DNA of 64,000 nt, taken from assembly GCA_963969595.1 (NCBI GenBank), contig OZ018409.1, positions 43,413,282-43,477,281 of the forward strand. The letters run 5' to 3'. The position numbers and the translations under genes were made by a program. The notes beneath the pieces are model-generated. The model was not told the DNA's origin. It worked only from the letters and a program-made list of their open reading frames with translations, and ran no database searches. The stretch is from Neckera pumila (taxonomy: Eukaryota > Streptophyta > Bryopsida > Hypnales > Neckeraceae). Positions 1 through 11,619 of this stretch are shown here, piece after piece. Every line of letters begins with the position of its first letter. Positions within the stretch are counted from its first letter, which is position 1.

Positions 1-98
1 CAAATAAAAAACGTATCCGCATTCTTTTTTTAAAATTTTTAATCACATGGACCATTGTATCCGCAGTTATTAATGTTACAAACAATGTTTAAATTTAA

Positions 99-274
99 TT
101 TTTTCAATGAAGTCAAATTAAATTCAATCAAGCCACAAAATTTTGGCTTAATTGGATTTACTTTGACTTCGATGAAAAAAATTGGTTTCAAATAATCCAA
201 ATTAAATGGCTATTGAAGCTAATTGCCAAAAGCAACTAGCTTCAGTAGCCACTTAATTTCGATTATTTGAAACC
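99..274. repeat. Two adjacent long imperfect hairpins
   Basis: Arms 99-134 and 143-180 pair around an 8-base loop, and arms 184-221 and 237-274 pair around a 15-base loop. Each arm is about 36-38 bases with few mismatches. They may be two tiny foldback elements or the stem of a small-RNA precursor. Confidence 0.7.
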
Positions 275-490
275 AAAATAACCTTATTTTGTAAGTAAGA
301 AGATGAAAAGAGGAGGTCTTTATGGAATTGGGGTTGTGGTAGTCTTCACAACCCATGTGGGATATGTGTCTTCATTCTTCACTTGTTGTCAAATGAACGT
401 TAAAAATGGACGTTTTCAATGGAAAAAGATTTTCAATAGAGAATTAATTCTAATTTATTTTTTAAAGCGAAATACCTTACTAGCTTGTAT

Positions 491-680
491 GGCGAATTTC
501 ATTAAAATGGTGATACTCCATACGTCATTTTAGACCGCACGGTCTAAATCATATAGGACAGGTTTAGATTTCAGACTGCGTAGTCTAAATCATCTACGAT
601 AAGACCTCACGGTCTAAATTATGATTTAAGTGCCAAACTTGCGGAATGTTAGAATGGCACCATTTTAACCAGATTCACCA
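491..680. mobile_element. MITE-like palindromic element, relative of 6747-7073
   Basis: The left end GGCGAATTTCATTAAAATGG and the right end AGAATGGCACCATTTTAACC resemble the ends of the better preserved element at 6747-7073. The interior holds three short units of the type AGACCGCACGGTCTAAAT near 532, 573 and 602, each with a small palindrome. The ends are diverged and no target duplication is recognisable. Confidence 0.4.
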
Positions 681-689
681 TGTGATCAT

Positions 690-2907
690 TAATCACCGAG
701 GTAGTCATACTTGGAGAAATAACTCTAATCCATTTTTGAGTTGGCATGAATTAAAAGCCTATTCTTATCAAGGTCCCATTTGGATCTATAAGTAAGTGCA
801 ACAATGATACCAACATTACACACGACATTACATACTTCAACTAAAATGGAATCAATATATTAGCAAATCTATGTAATAATATAATACACAACAAATTTTG
901 TACAGGGCAATAATTGCCTCTTTTTGAGGTGATAGTGACAAACGATGTCAAAATCAATAAAAAATAAAAAAACCACACCTGATTTATAAGAAAGGGGCGT
1001 CTGACAAGGCGCCGAATGTGCAAATCTAGAGAATATATATTAGTCCCAGTCCCGCGTGGCACACATCCTGACAACGTTTTTGAGAAAAAAAATATTTTTT
1101 TAATTAATTTTTTAATGTTTTTTTCTTGAAAATGCACATTTTACTGTAATTGCAGCGGCCCTCAGTAGGATCCACATTTATTCTAATGATCTCTTCAACA
1201 ACTTCATCTTCAATCTAATCTCTCTTTCTCCTTCTTTGTCCCCTTCCCTCTCCTAAAATTGTTCGCAGATGAAGAAAAGAACATTCAAAAATACATAAGG
1301 AGGTGAATTAGAAAGTATTAACAACAAGAATAAAAAGACCACCAAATAATAATTACATAGCTATTATAAAATTTTAGCATTCAAAATTTCAAACACACTC
1401 TAATACTAAACTCATTACTCAAAATTCACAAGTATTCACAAGCATCTCATTCCACCAGAATCCAGGGTGATTGCAAGAAAGACCGGTACTGCAAAGTACT
1501 AAAACATTGTCACAAAAGGAATGTCAAAGCTTCCTTTTGCAATAACTTTTGAAGCATGACTTGCATGAATTGGAAATTTTTATTGGAAATTTTTCTTTTG
1601 GATTTAATCATATCTCATATTTTTCAAAAAAATTCAAAAATGACTCTATATTTATAAATCATTTAAACTAATATGTCACATTTTGAGTTTTAGGGGGGGT
1701 TACTACATAAGGAGTCCCCAAATTTAATGATTTGGAGCTGAAAGTTCTATGGTCTATTCCCATAGTAGGAACCTGTGTTTCTACCAAGGGGCAGTAAAAA
1801 ATATTTTATTTTATATCCTCTACGTCCATGCAAAGAGGGCTCTCTTGTGCATGCAATTTTGAACATTGAAGGTGGTTTCAAGAGCATTTTTTTGGTGAGA
1901 CCTCTTTACTATGAAGTCTTACCAAATGGTGATTTTCAGTTGTTTTTTTAAATTATTTTTCCTATTTCCTGCAAATAAAAATGTCAAAGTATGTATTTTC
2001 TGGTGATTCTACAATTTTCAAATTCTCCTACTTAGAGATTTTTTTTTGCTTTTCCTTCATAGGATACCTTCTTCTTATAGGTGTATAAATTTTAAAATGC
2101 TTCTCTATTTTTATAGTATTCCTAAAAAAATGGCTGAAAACGGCCGAAATGGAACAAAAACGGAAGGTAATTCTTGCAACGACCCTCCAAGGCATCAACA
2201 CCTTCACAAATCAAGATACAAATTGCCAAACCCTAACTCTTTCTATTCACCTCCAAAATCACACGCAATGGTGCAAATTGACTAATCAAATATGCATTGT
2301 TGAATTCTCTTCTACATGCATCAAGCTGGTTGACTACCTTTGAATATAATATCAAAATGACTAAATTTCAAGCAGAATATAAAACAGTCAGCAGTTGGCT
2401 CCTACAGAAGCAAGTAACAATGGAAGATTTAAGAGAATTCTTCAAGCACTATATTTCATCTTTGGCCTACTTTTTGCATTTTGCTTCATCTCCTTCCATA
2501 GAAAGTTGAATGTGCATCAATAATTTCTTGACAAGTTTGGTCTCTCTTTGCTTTTGAGTGTCCTATTTACATGTAAACCTAAGAAGATTAAAATAATGCT
2601 TGAATATTGGAACGCAAGACAACCTAATTGACTTGCACTACAATTTGTGAAAATCAAGAAATAATAGACTCCACAAAATCCAAGAATAAATAAATGCAAA
2701 AAAATTTGGTGCATAGAAAATAAGAAGACACCCTCAAAACAAAGCACATCCCGTGAGTCAAAGCAAAACAGCGGAGACAAAACCACCAACGTCCATTGTC
2801 TTCAACGACATTTTTTTTAAATTCACATCGAATGGTAGCGGAGGGTGGTCTTGGTTTTTTAATCTCATCGCACGACTTTTGATTTTACACTTGGGGGGCC
2901 AAGGTTG
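690..2907. other. No gene or recognised element
   Basis: AT-rich sequence with only short open frames lacking codon structure or family similarity on either strand. I see no terminal repeats or tandem arrays. Confidence 0.5.
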
Positions 2908-3260
2908 CATTACATAAAATTTTAGCCCTCCCGGATGGCCTCACCAGAGTGACAAAACAAGCTACTTCAAAGCTTGGTCTGTCACTCTGGAAAAGTATCG
3001 CAGTGAGCAGTCAGAGTGTATGACTGCTTGCCGAAACAATTAGATTTTGCGATTTTTTTTTATATAATATTTTTTTAAGATTGTTATTATTTTATTTCAT
3101 TATTTAAACTCTTATGACTTGATTCTTGCGCCACTACCACTGCAATTTTAGGTGGGCAGGAATAGAGGGAAAATGAATTTTTCAGCCCTCCCAAACCCAA
3201 TTTTAGGATATTATGGAGGGCTATGAAGCAGCCCTCCAGAGGCCTCGAACTTTCTCTAAT
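2908..3260. mobile_element. CATTAG-type MITE, copy 1
   Basis: The left end CATTACATAAAATTTTAGCCCTCC-like sequence and the right end (CCTCCAGAGG to TCTCTAAT) form terminal inverted repeats. The interior, with a GTGACAAAACAAGC...GCTTGGTCTGTCAC hairpin and a GAGCAGTCAGAGT segment, recurs in opposite orientation at 12290-12652 with almost the same length. Confidence 0.7.
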
Positions 3261-4790
3261 AGTTTGCCTATCTCTTCTAAGGAAATAGTAATTCTATGTA
3301 ATAATATGTAGAGAGAAGTGGAGGGTTTTATTGACATGTGGTGAATAATTGTTGGATTGAGGATTATTTATTGAGTGGTGTAAATTCCTTGGATGTGGTA
3401 CTCATAGTGGATTTGGTAGGGTTGGAACAAGTTGATTGTTTTCTAGTCTTTTTTTTGTAGAAGAAGATGTAGGCAACATATTTGATGGCTATATTACTAA
3501 TGGTTGTAAGGATTTCATGAATAGTTGTTTTTGGAATATGATACAAGTTTAGTAAAATGCTATAGTGTGGGTGGTGCATCTAGCCCTTGTACTAAGGACT
3601 ATGAGGGAGTTATATTCCATCCATGTAAATTTGTGTATAAGATTAGGGAGTGGCATTTGTTTTGCTTAACCCTTAATTTCCTAAAGGATGTTAAGAGCAT
3701 TTGCCCTTATAATGTGTAATGTGCACTTTTAGGCTACAAAGAGGTATTTGAAGGTCCAAGAAAGTTCCAATTGACTTTTTGTGAACTCAAAAAATATCAA
3801 TAGAACTATTGCATAAAATTTATAATTTCTTAAAATTTTATTGTGCAATTTTCATAAAATCTTGTATACATGAACAAACAAGTATGGTGCAATTTCACAA
3901 ATACTATCACTTTGTTAGGGCGTAGAATGTGGAATATAGGTCCAAATCACTTGCACATTTTTTGCATTGGATAGATGTGTTAGTTGCAAGAATGGCCATG
4001 CTTTTGCTTTTGCAATAAATATTGCATGAAAATCTATTAAATTGTTTATATGGAATTGGATCTGAAAACACCATATACTTGGTTCATACAAGGAAAATGG
4101 AATGTGCATACAATTGTGTTGATTGCACGTGGGAATAGTAACCTGGCGGCACTTGGAAGTGACCTTTATTCCACAAGCGTATGCCATCCATTCCCTTTAA
4201 CTTGTACTGCATTCTTTGGAGAATGACATTTATTCTTTGTAGGATATAAAGGGCTATGAGTGGATTTAGGGATGGAAGTGGTTAGTAGATAACAAAATGT
4301 AAAAAAGAATATAAGCTATGACGGTCATCTTTTGGAAGTAACGCAACCTTGACATGTGTATGTTGTCATATCTTGGTATTTGGATGTACCTCTCCCTAAT
4401 TTCGCATGCTTCAGTGAGATATACAATATTTGACTCAAAATACAAATACAAGCCCATATATTGGGCTACAAAATACATCTCACAACTTTGATTTTTGCTT
4501 TCAATCCATGGTGCTAATATTCTTAGATCATGACGATAACCAATACAATCATTTTATTTGTCAAATACCCTTTATAAGATTTTGCACATTTCAAAGATTC
4601 CATTGGTTCTCCATTTCCTTGAGGAGTTAAGTTGGGTCGCTTTTGATGGGAAGTAGTTGTTATAGTATGTGAATTCTATGAATTACAATGTATGTTCTTT
4701 TAAAGGGGTGGTGAGCAGCCTTTTTTGGGGTTTTGCAAAATCTTTTTTTCGCCAGAAAAAGTAACCTTTTTCGCCAGAAAAGTTTCGATC
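3261..4790. other. No gene or recognised element
   Basis: Only short open frames and AT-rich sequence. Nothing with splice-linked coding continuity was found. Confidence 0.45.
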
Positions 4791-5813
4791 CAATTTAAAA
4801 TATGGATGAAATTGTCAAATTTGGATGAAAAAGTGTATAAATTTGATGGAAAAGTGTTTTATGGTACAAAAAACGGATGTATAAAGAAATAAAATACTTC
4901 ACCAAATTTTAAGTGATCGCCATCCTGGCACTTTTTCAAAAAACACAAAAAAAGGGTTGGTGATGGGAGGTTGTTCCTTGAAAGGGATAAGTTTGATGTA
5001 CAGGTTGTATAAGCATAGGTGGGCATTGCACATGCACCCATCTTATTCCATGAGCATGGATAAATGTAGTCATATCCATTATGGACCCGCTTCCCAATTA
5101 CATCTTCACATATATTTGTCCATCGTCCTACATAAAAGCTCTCAATTGCTTCAAGTTGCCATGAGGGATGCCAAATGTGTATGGGAGTGTGATTGGATTG
5201 GCGTCTGTGCAATTTGTGTCACAGTGCCCAGTTGCAGGCTGCAGGACCCAAAATCTGATCACAGAATTGCCAATTGAAAAACATGCAAACATTCTAGGGT
5301 GCTGCTAGCTACATCCCTGGTGCTGCAAGTCTATTACGAACATCATCAAGTTATCCACGTCCTCACATTAAGTTATAAGAACAATTGGATAAAGAGTGGA
5401 TTGGATTTTGTTTCATTTTTATCCAATTTTTTTTCGTACAAATGAAAGTTCCTTTCTGTGTTCAGGAAAGCACTTGGCTGGTGGTAACTTTTAGGCAGTG
5501 GGCGTGAACTGTAAACCTGGAAGAATTACTCATTCTGCAGCATCCAAGGGGTACATTCTCATATAATTTCTACAGTACATTACCAAGACATGGTCTATCC
5601 AGAACATGAGATATGCAGTCTAAAAGATACAGTACATTGTATGAAACCAGATGATCTGGAAGTCTACATCTTAACAGACGGTCTACACAACAGTTCTTGT
5701 ACTGTACTGTACTGTCCTACTCCATCCTCACACAAAAAATATCAGACAAAGTCATTTTGTGCCAGGCATATTTGCTGAAACCATTGGTTCATCACATATC
5801 TGTGGGTGCATGG
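4791..5813. other. Fragment of a GGATGAAATTGTCAAATTTG repeat, then no gene
   Basis: Around 4800-4860 the phrase GGATGAAATTGTCAAATTTGG appears, shared with about 46230-46480, 51110-51480 and 55400-55660. The remainder to 5813 has short open frames and a small TACTG repeat near 5700, with no supported gene. Confidence 0.4.
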
Positions 5814-6698
5814 TAAGGTAGTCTGCTCTAAAGTAACAGGTTCTGAAATCGCACAAGCTCTAAAATTGCCCAACCTACTCAAATGTACATTGCTTGGACA
5901 TGTTGCTTTTTCATAGCCTTCAGTAATGTACAAATAGTGTACATTTTAGGGGGTGGGCGATTTTAGAACCCTGTGCCACTTCAACTTCAAAATTTCATAA
6001 CTAATTCTAGAAAGCTCCAAAAAATATGAAACGACTTGGGTTAGATGCCAATTCCTCTTGTCTTTGAAGGAAAATTTACTAAAAATAATTTTAAGAAGCT
6101 TTGCCTCCCCAAAATTCCCTTTCAGCTCTTAAATGGGCGATTTCTAGACCTGTTACCTTAGAAGTGAGCGGGCTCTAAAATGGTGAAACCCGTTCGAGGG
6201 TGGACACTTTACTGATAAAACGTCCGGAGGCAGATACACACCCCTCAGCAGTGAAACCAGGGGGCAGAAGACACCCGAAGGCAGGGGACGAGGAAACACC
6301 AGAAGGCGGAACTGAAGGGGGGAAAGCACAGAGGCGGGGATGGACAGGGAGCACCGGAGGAAAGAAGAAAAGAAGCGCCAAAGGCGAGGATGAGAGCGAG
6401 CGGGCTCTAAAAGCGATCATGACACATAGGTACATTTTGCTTTCTTCAATGTACTAGCTGTGTACATTTCAGGAGGAGTACTAGCTGTGTACATTTCAAG
6501 ACATGGTCGGTTTTAGTAACCACTGCATTTCAACTTCAAAAATTCGTAACTAATTCCACAAAGGTCCAAAAATTATGAAACAATTTGAATTAGATGCCAA
6601 CTCCAAAATATTTACTGAAAATTGTTTCAAGGAGTTTAGCTTCCCTGAAAAGGCAATCAACTCTTAAATGGTCAATTTAAGAGCAAACTACCTTACGG
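5814..6698. mobile_element. Composite element with TAAGGTAG ends, nested inner element and GC-rich block
   Basis: Outer ends: TAAGGTAGTCTGCTCTAAA (5814) and its near inverse TTTAAGAGCAAACTACCTTA (6677-6698). Inside, a second pair, TCTAAAGTAACAGGTTCTG (5828) and CTAGACCTGTTACCTTAGA (to about 6162), bounds a 330-bp inner element. Stretches 5924-6146 and 6448-6684 are diverged direct copies of about 220 bp. The right end serves as the uninterrupted relative of the insertion site at 10030. Confidence 0.55.
6181..6412. other. GC-rich block between 15-bp direct repeats
   Basis: GAGCGGGCTCTAAAA occurs at 6166-6180 and 6398-6412. Between them is about 217 bp of purine- and GC-rich sequence, very unlike its surroundings. 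Both strands have an open frame of about 85 codons across it, but with low-complexity composition and no recognised domain. Confidence 0.45.
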
Positions 6699-6746
6699 TC
6701 TACAAAGATATTGTATAAACTCTTCCACTTGAACAAATTCACATAT

Positions 6747-7073
6747 GGCATATTTCGTTAAAATGGCGGTATTCCATTACAATGGCACGTTATTCAGTTC
6801 AGGACGGTCATTCTGAAATCTACATTCGTAGTACATTCTAAAAATCTATGCTTGTCCTAGATATCTAACATCTATACCAGTCCTAGATTTTTTAGAATGG
6901 TCGGTCTGAAATCTATATTGTTCCTAGATTTTTGAAATCTACAACAAACTTAGATGTCTGGAATCTATGTCTGTTCTAGATGTTCAGAACGGGCGGTCTA
7001 AAAAAATGGCACGGGGAATATGGCACAAGGAAAATATGGCACTGGGAATACCGCCATTTTATCGAAATTTGCC
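6747..7073. mobile_element. Palindromic MITE with GGCATATTTCGTTAAAATGG ends
   Basis: Terminal inverted repeats of about 28 bp: the left end begins GGCATATTTCGTTAAAATGG and the right end finishes CCATTTTATCGAAATTTGCC, with GCGGTATTCC/GGAATACCGC next inside. The interior has repeated AATCTA...TCCTAGAT units. No target duplication is clear. Confidence 0.7.
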
Positions 7074-7560
7074 TTACATCTACTAACTAAGATATAATAT
7101 ACTCTGTAAACTCTTCCACTTAGATTATAATTATTATTTTTTTAACTAATGGAAGAACCAATGCATTAAAAAAATAAATACAAAATTGTCAATCCAAAGG
7201 CTAGACAATGAAGCAAAACAAGCACAGACATAAAATTAATGAGCCATATTAGAATTATAGAAACAAGTTAGGAGGGAAGAGGCTTGTTTTAGACAATATG
7301 ATCTCCAATCCTATTTGCAAGAATAGGAGAATGAAGTCAAATGCTATCAAAATTTTGCCACTAAAACAGATTCACATCTACTAACTAAGGTAGATCAACG
7401 TATGACCACTTACATTTGCTATCTAGACCCTGGAGAAGCTATTGTTCAATACACATATTTTTCAAAGCTTGGAAATTTTGCAAGCAGACAATACAAAATT
7501 TAGAACCTGCGGTTTGTCGACAGTTATCATGTAGTTACATTTGTTTCATAGGTTCACACG
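7074..7560. other. No gene or recognised element
   Basis: AT-rich spacer without open frames of note, terminal repeats or homology to other parts of the window. Confidence 0.4.
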
Positions 7561-8484
7561 TTAACCCCTAAACTACCAAAGTCCCCTTAGGGGACACTTG
7601 GGATTTTGGGCAGGCTCATGCGACCTGAAATTTTGATCTGATTTTTTGAAACTTTTTATGAAGATAGGAAATCACATTAGCTTTCTAAAAATATAATTTT
7701 TTTTCAATTGGTGCCCGGGAGCAAAAGTTATGCCACCCGAAGTAAAAAAAGCAAGTCGTCAGGCAGAAAAAAAAAACTTTAAAAAATTGATTTTTTTTTT
7801 TTCAATTCTTTTTCCTCAAAGATCATGTTTTTGTCTGAATTTGAAGCTTTGACTCATTCTATTTGGACTCAATATGAGAAAGTTATGGACAATCTTGTTT
7901 TTTGGGCAATCTAAGCGTCTACAAAAAAAAAATTTAGAATTCATTTCTGAATGCAATTTTCAAAAAATTTCAAATTTTTTTTTTTTCAAGGTAAAGTTTA
8001 TTTGAAAGAACAATTCCACCATTGGGATTATGGTGTTTTAATTCCACCTAAGAGCTATTAACGATTTAGTGTTTTGTTCAATTTTGGACCTACTTCTACT
8101 TAACAATTTTTTTGTATGTGAAAATCAAGGTTTGACATTCTGAAATTTTTGTCCCAAACTCTCAACTCAAATGTGCAGCACAAAATTTTTTAACTTTGTG
8201 GTGTGTAGTGCAAAAAAAATCAACAAATGGCCGTCAAAGTCATCTGAAATTGCAGGCCGCAATTCCAAAAAACTTCTTTTTCCAACTTCAAATGCTAATA
8301 TCTTCCAATCCGTACGGTCAAACTTCATGAAATTTTTACCACATGATCTAAGACAAATGAAATTCAAGGTCCTACGGTTAGATTCTAAAAAAAAAGTTTT
8401 TTTTGTTTAGGGAGTGATTGCAATAGAAATGGCAGTTTTCAGTGGTTTTGGAGCCAGAAATTGCCTTGGTATTTTAGGGGTTAA
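7561..8484 (+). mobile_element. TTAA element, subfamily A, intact ends
   Basis: TTAA-CCCCTAAA at the left and TTTTAGGGG-TTAA at the right. A GTCCCCTTAGGGGAC palindrome lies just inside the left end, as in other A copies. The order of internal blocks matches copies at 22199, 24636, 27060, 29117, 34091, 46502 and 49233. No intact coding frame is present, so it is non-autonomous. Confidence 0.85.
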
Positions 8485-8932
8485 ATATACAATTTAGCTC
8501 ATTATTGCAATGCATTCCTTTACAATTTATCGCATCGTTATGATACATTACTTTCAACTGATAACAGATAATTTAAGTTTGTCTAATTATGACTTCTTTC
8601 TAAATTTGTACTCTATAGATCTTGCCTAAAATAAGTTGCTTCTATTCATGAGAACCTCATGTTGCTTTTCAATACTTCTATTTTCAGCGAAAATTCATAG
8701 TTCTTTCATACGGTGTCCAATGTATATGCAAGAAGAGAGTACAGAATCCTCTTTGCACCAAGATCAAACTAAAGGACTAAGCAATTCAATAATAGCAACG
8801 TTTCTCATTCTCAAACTGCTTAATACTCCGACGCAAATAGGTTCAGATACCTTTTCAGTGAGTGCTATTGAGGCGGGAGTAGACCGGTAGACCTGAAGTA
8901 GAACTTCTTCACGTCGTAGACATACAACCCTA
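8485..8932. other. No supported gene
   Basis: A plus-strand open frame of 84 codons ends at 8890, but it has no recognised similarity and no ATG context worth calling. Confidence 0.4.
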
Positions 8933-9445
8933 CTACATATGATAGAAAGCCGGATACGCTCTGGGTCCCCCGAGTGCTGCGCCTGTCTTTATTTGGCGTC
9001 TGACTGACTCGAGCGTCGTCAGGGAGTGGCGAGCCAGAGTGGACCCTGCTGAAGCCCAGGAGCCGAGTAATGCGGCGGACCCTTGAACGACAGGCAGGGA
9101 GGACCGGACGCCCAGCGACGACGAAATAATACTACGCTGGAAAAACTGGCCCAAATCACTGATCATCTCAGTACTGTAGTGATCAGGACTTCCGACTGAC
9201 ACAAGTTCCTTTATAACTGCAGGAGGGATATCATGCCACCAGTGGCGTCCCGGGAGTGAAGCTGCCTGCCTGCCAGCCCAGCTCCCGGCCAACGCTACCC
9301 CATCCAACAGGCCCCGCCTGGATTCCTGCAGCCCAAAGCTCTGCGCTGGAGCAATTGACGGAAGTGACCCCGACCCCATCCACGATCGATGATCGACCGT
9401 GCTCACTGAACTGATTTCATGAGTGAGGAGGAGTGGGGGCATCAT
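8933..9445 (-). CDS. Unrecognised 170-codon open frame in a GC-rich island (doubtful gene)
   Basis: This minus-strand frame begins with ATGATG at 9445-9440 and runs 170 codons, the longest uninterrupted frame outside the confirmed exons, in a GC-rich patch (about 8890-9570) surrounded by AT-rich repeats. I recognise no domain, signal peptide or membrane segment; composition is rich in Ser, Leu, Gly and Ala. GC-rich DNA has few stop codons by chance, so length alone is weak support. It may be an exon, a captured gene fragment or chance. The GC-rich patch continues upstream to 9560 with stops in this frame. Confidence 0.2.
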   Translation of the reverse strand: MMPPLLLTHEISSVSTVDHRSWMGSGSLPSIAPAQSFGLQESRRGLLDGVALAGSWAGRQAASLPGRHWWHDIPPAVIKELVSVGSPDHYSTEMISDLGQFFQRSIISSSLGVRSSLPVVQGSAALLGSWASAGSTLARHSLTTLESVRRQIKTGAALGGPRAYPAFYHM

Positions 9446-9564
9446 CAGTCACCAAGCTAGGGGCGATCTGCTTGGGAGAAACACCCGGTCGGCCCTTTCA
9501 GTTGCGCTTTCGTGGAACAACTGGCCACGTTCATTGGCGGTGGTGCCGATGGATTGGGGTCGCC

Positions 9565-9829
9565 ACATGCCCTTGCAATACTCTCAGCGCTCATAGTAGG
9601 TTTTGTTAGTAGATAATTATGGTGTAGTTGGAAAATCAAAGAGCATTCCATTGCAACAAAAATAGCACGATTTGGATAACATATGCAAAAGTTACATGCC
9701 CATGCAATACTTTCAACGCTTATAGTAGATTTTGTTAGTAGATTTTTAATGGTGTAGTTGGAAAATCAAAGAGAATTCCATTGCAACAAAAATAGCATGA
9801 TTTGGATAATGTATGCAAAAGTTACATGG
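9565..9829 (+). repeat. Tandem repeat, two units of about 129 bp
   Basis: Units start at 9565 and 9694 with ACATGCCC; GTGTAGTTGGAAAATCAAAG and CATTGCAACAAAAATAGCA recur in each. A third unit start is seen at about 9875-9905, and a diverged relative at about 11614-11700. Confidence 0.8.
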
Positions 9830-10208
9830 GTTCAAAGTTTATTTAGGCTTGTAATCTAATGCTTACATGGTTGCCACATGACCTTGCAACGCTTTCAACG
9901 CTTAGCATAGTTGTAATCTGCTCTAAAAGTGATTGTGTTCTAAATGTGACCATATATAGGAATGTCTGACATGTTATTTGAAATATCTAGTATCGTCAAT
10001 GATGAGTTAGCTAGTCTTAAATGGTCCCTTTAACCCTTTAAAGACTGGTCGACCACTTTTTGGTCGATTTTATGACTTTTTGTCTCCTATTGTTCATAGA
10101 ACATCTGATTTCAAAAAACTCAAAGAAGAACGCAATTAGAGTGTCTTCATACACTCCTAAGAGGCAATTCCAAGAGAATGCGTGCAAAATTGAGTGAGTT
10201 GTGCTTGT

Positions 10209-11134
10209 TTAACCTCTAAAGGACCGACATGCGTTTTTTGGCCGTATATAAATTTTGGGCAGGTACGTGTGACTAGAGATATCCATATTTGAGGTTGAAA
10301 TTTTAATAGAAGGTGGGGGCGAGGAATATCTCCATGTGTACCAAGTTTCATGACATTTTGAAATGCGAGTCAAAAGTTGTGACCTAATATGTTACTTTTT
10401 TTCGTAACTGGGCAGTTTGGGCAGATAAAAAAAAATCACTTTTTCCGGATTTAAAAAAAAAAATTGGTTCTCTACATTTATATATACTTAAAAAGCTTTG
10501 AGTCATTCATTTCAATCAATGAGTCAAAAGTTATGAGTTTTTGAATTGCGGGCAAATATGGATTCTCTACTCTAAAAAAACACTTTAAAGTTGTTTATTT
10601 AACTCAATTTCCAATATTTTTGGAAAAAAATAAAATCCTAGGATGTAGATTGATTAATACAACATTACAACCGTTGGTATTGGCATTTTTAAATGCCATG
10701 ATTAAATTTTTAACAACTTAGCATTTTGAAACATTTTCTACTTCTTTCTACTTACTATTTTTTTCCCATATGTTGTACAATTTTAAATGATGTGAAATTT
10801 TTCAAGCATATAGACAACTTGTTTAGGAAACTGAATTCAAAGAAGCACCACCTTTAATGGCATTTTTGCATTGAAAAGTGAGCTTGCAAAGTGCAGCTGC
10901 TTGGTTTTCACAGGATTGAAAAAATGGTTTTTAAGACTTTGAATGCTTATATCTTATGATCCACATGGTGGAATTTTCTGAAATTTCTACCACATGTTTT
11001 CAAAATATCATACTACAAGATCCTACGGGTACATGTGTCAAAAATTGTTTTTTTTCAAAAAATTTGTAGTTGTATTAGAAATGGCAGTTTGGAGCATTTT
11101 GGTGATTACATAGTCATGAAACTTTAGGGGTTAA
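10209..11134 (+). mobile_element. TTAA element, subfamily B
   Basis: TTAA-CCTCTAAAGGACC at the left and CTTTAGGGG-TTAA at the right, 926 bp. Nearly collinear with the inverted copies at 19419-20339 and 34538-35498. No intact coding frame. Confidence 0.85.
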
Positions 11135-11199
11135 ATTTGAAATGGCCTAACCTTTCATATTGGAGTTCTCAAAGAAAAATGCATATTTCATGTAAAAGA

Positions 11200-11203
<4 letters not shown>

Positions 11204-11274
<71 letters not shown>

Positions 11275-11280
11275 GTATAT
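11204..11280. repeat. AT dinucleotide microsatellite
   Basis: About 70 bp of nearly pure AT repeat inside the outer TTAA element at 10030-11598. Confidence 0.95.
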
Positions 11281-11619
11281 GCGAAGGAATTAGCCAAAAG
11301 GTTTTTGGTCAATTTTCAAACCTTATACTTAAATTTATGTCTGATTGTAGCAAACCCTAATTAGAACTAGTGCCAAAGGGTGTTTATGACACATCAATCT
11401 TCAAAGAGTAATTACAAGGATGTGAACCATTGGATCACTTTATTTTTGGTTTGCTTCAAGGATTTAACCCATAGAACCAATTTATACAATCTGATTTAGA
11501 ATTGCATCTTTGAAAAGGGCATGAAACAACACCTTTTCATAAATGTATGCAAAAACTATGCCCACCCCCCAAATCGGCCACGATCCTTAAAGGATTAAAA
11601 GCAGACTACCTTAGTAGTT

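Larger units (their letters stand above)
10030..11598. mobile_element. TTAA element with diverged ends, itself carrying a nested TTAA-B element
   Basis: The left end TTAACCCTTTAAAGACTGGT and the right end GATCCTTAAAGGATTAA are inverted relatives. TTAA at 10030-10033 and 11595-11598 flank it. Positions 10209-11134 are a complete subfamily B element. The remaining arms total about 640 bp and include the AT microsatellite at 11204-11280. Confidence 0.65.
9901..11614. mobile_element. TAAGGTAG-type element interrupted by a TTAA element
   Basis: The left part has TCTGCTCTAAAAGTGATTGT near 9912, and the right end TTAAAAGCAGACTACCTTAG lies at 11595-11614. The phrase TCTTAAATGGTCCCTTT before 10030 and this right end together equal the continuous sequence at 6668-6698 (TCTTAAATGGTCAATTTAAG, then AGCAAACTACC). 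The element at 10030-11598 is therefore an insertion. Confidence 0.6.

Noticed and set aside
9460..9560. Short plus-strand stretch reading LGAICLGETPGRPFQLRFRG, reminiscent of the SELO protein family
   Set aside because: The resemblance covers only about a dozen residues and fails immediately downstream; no neighbouring SELO motifs were found.
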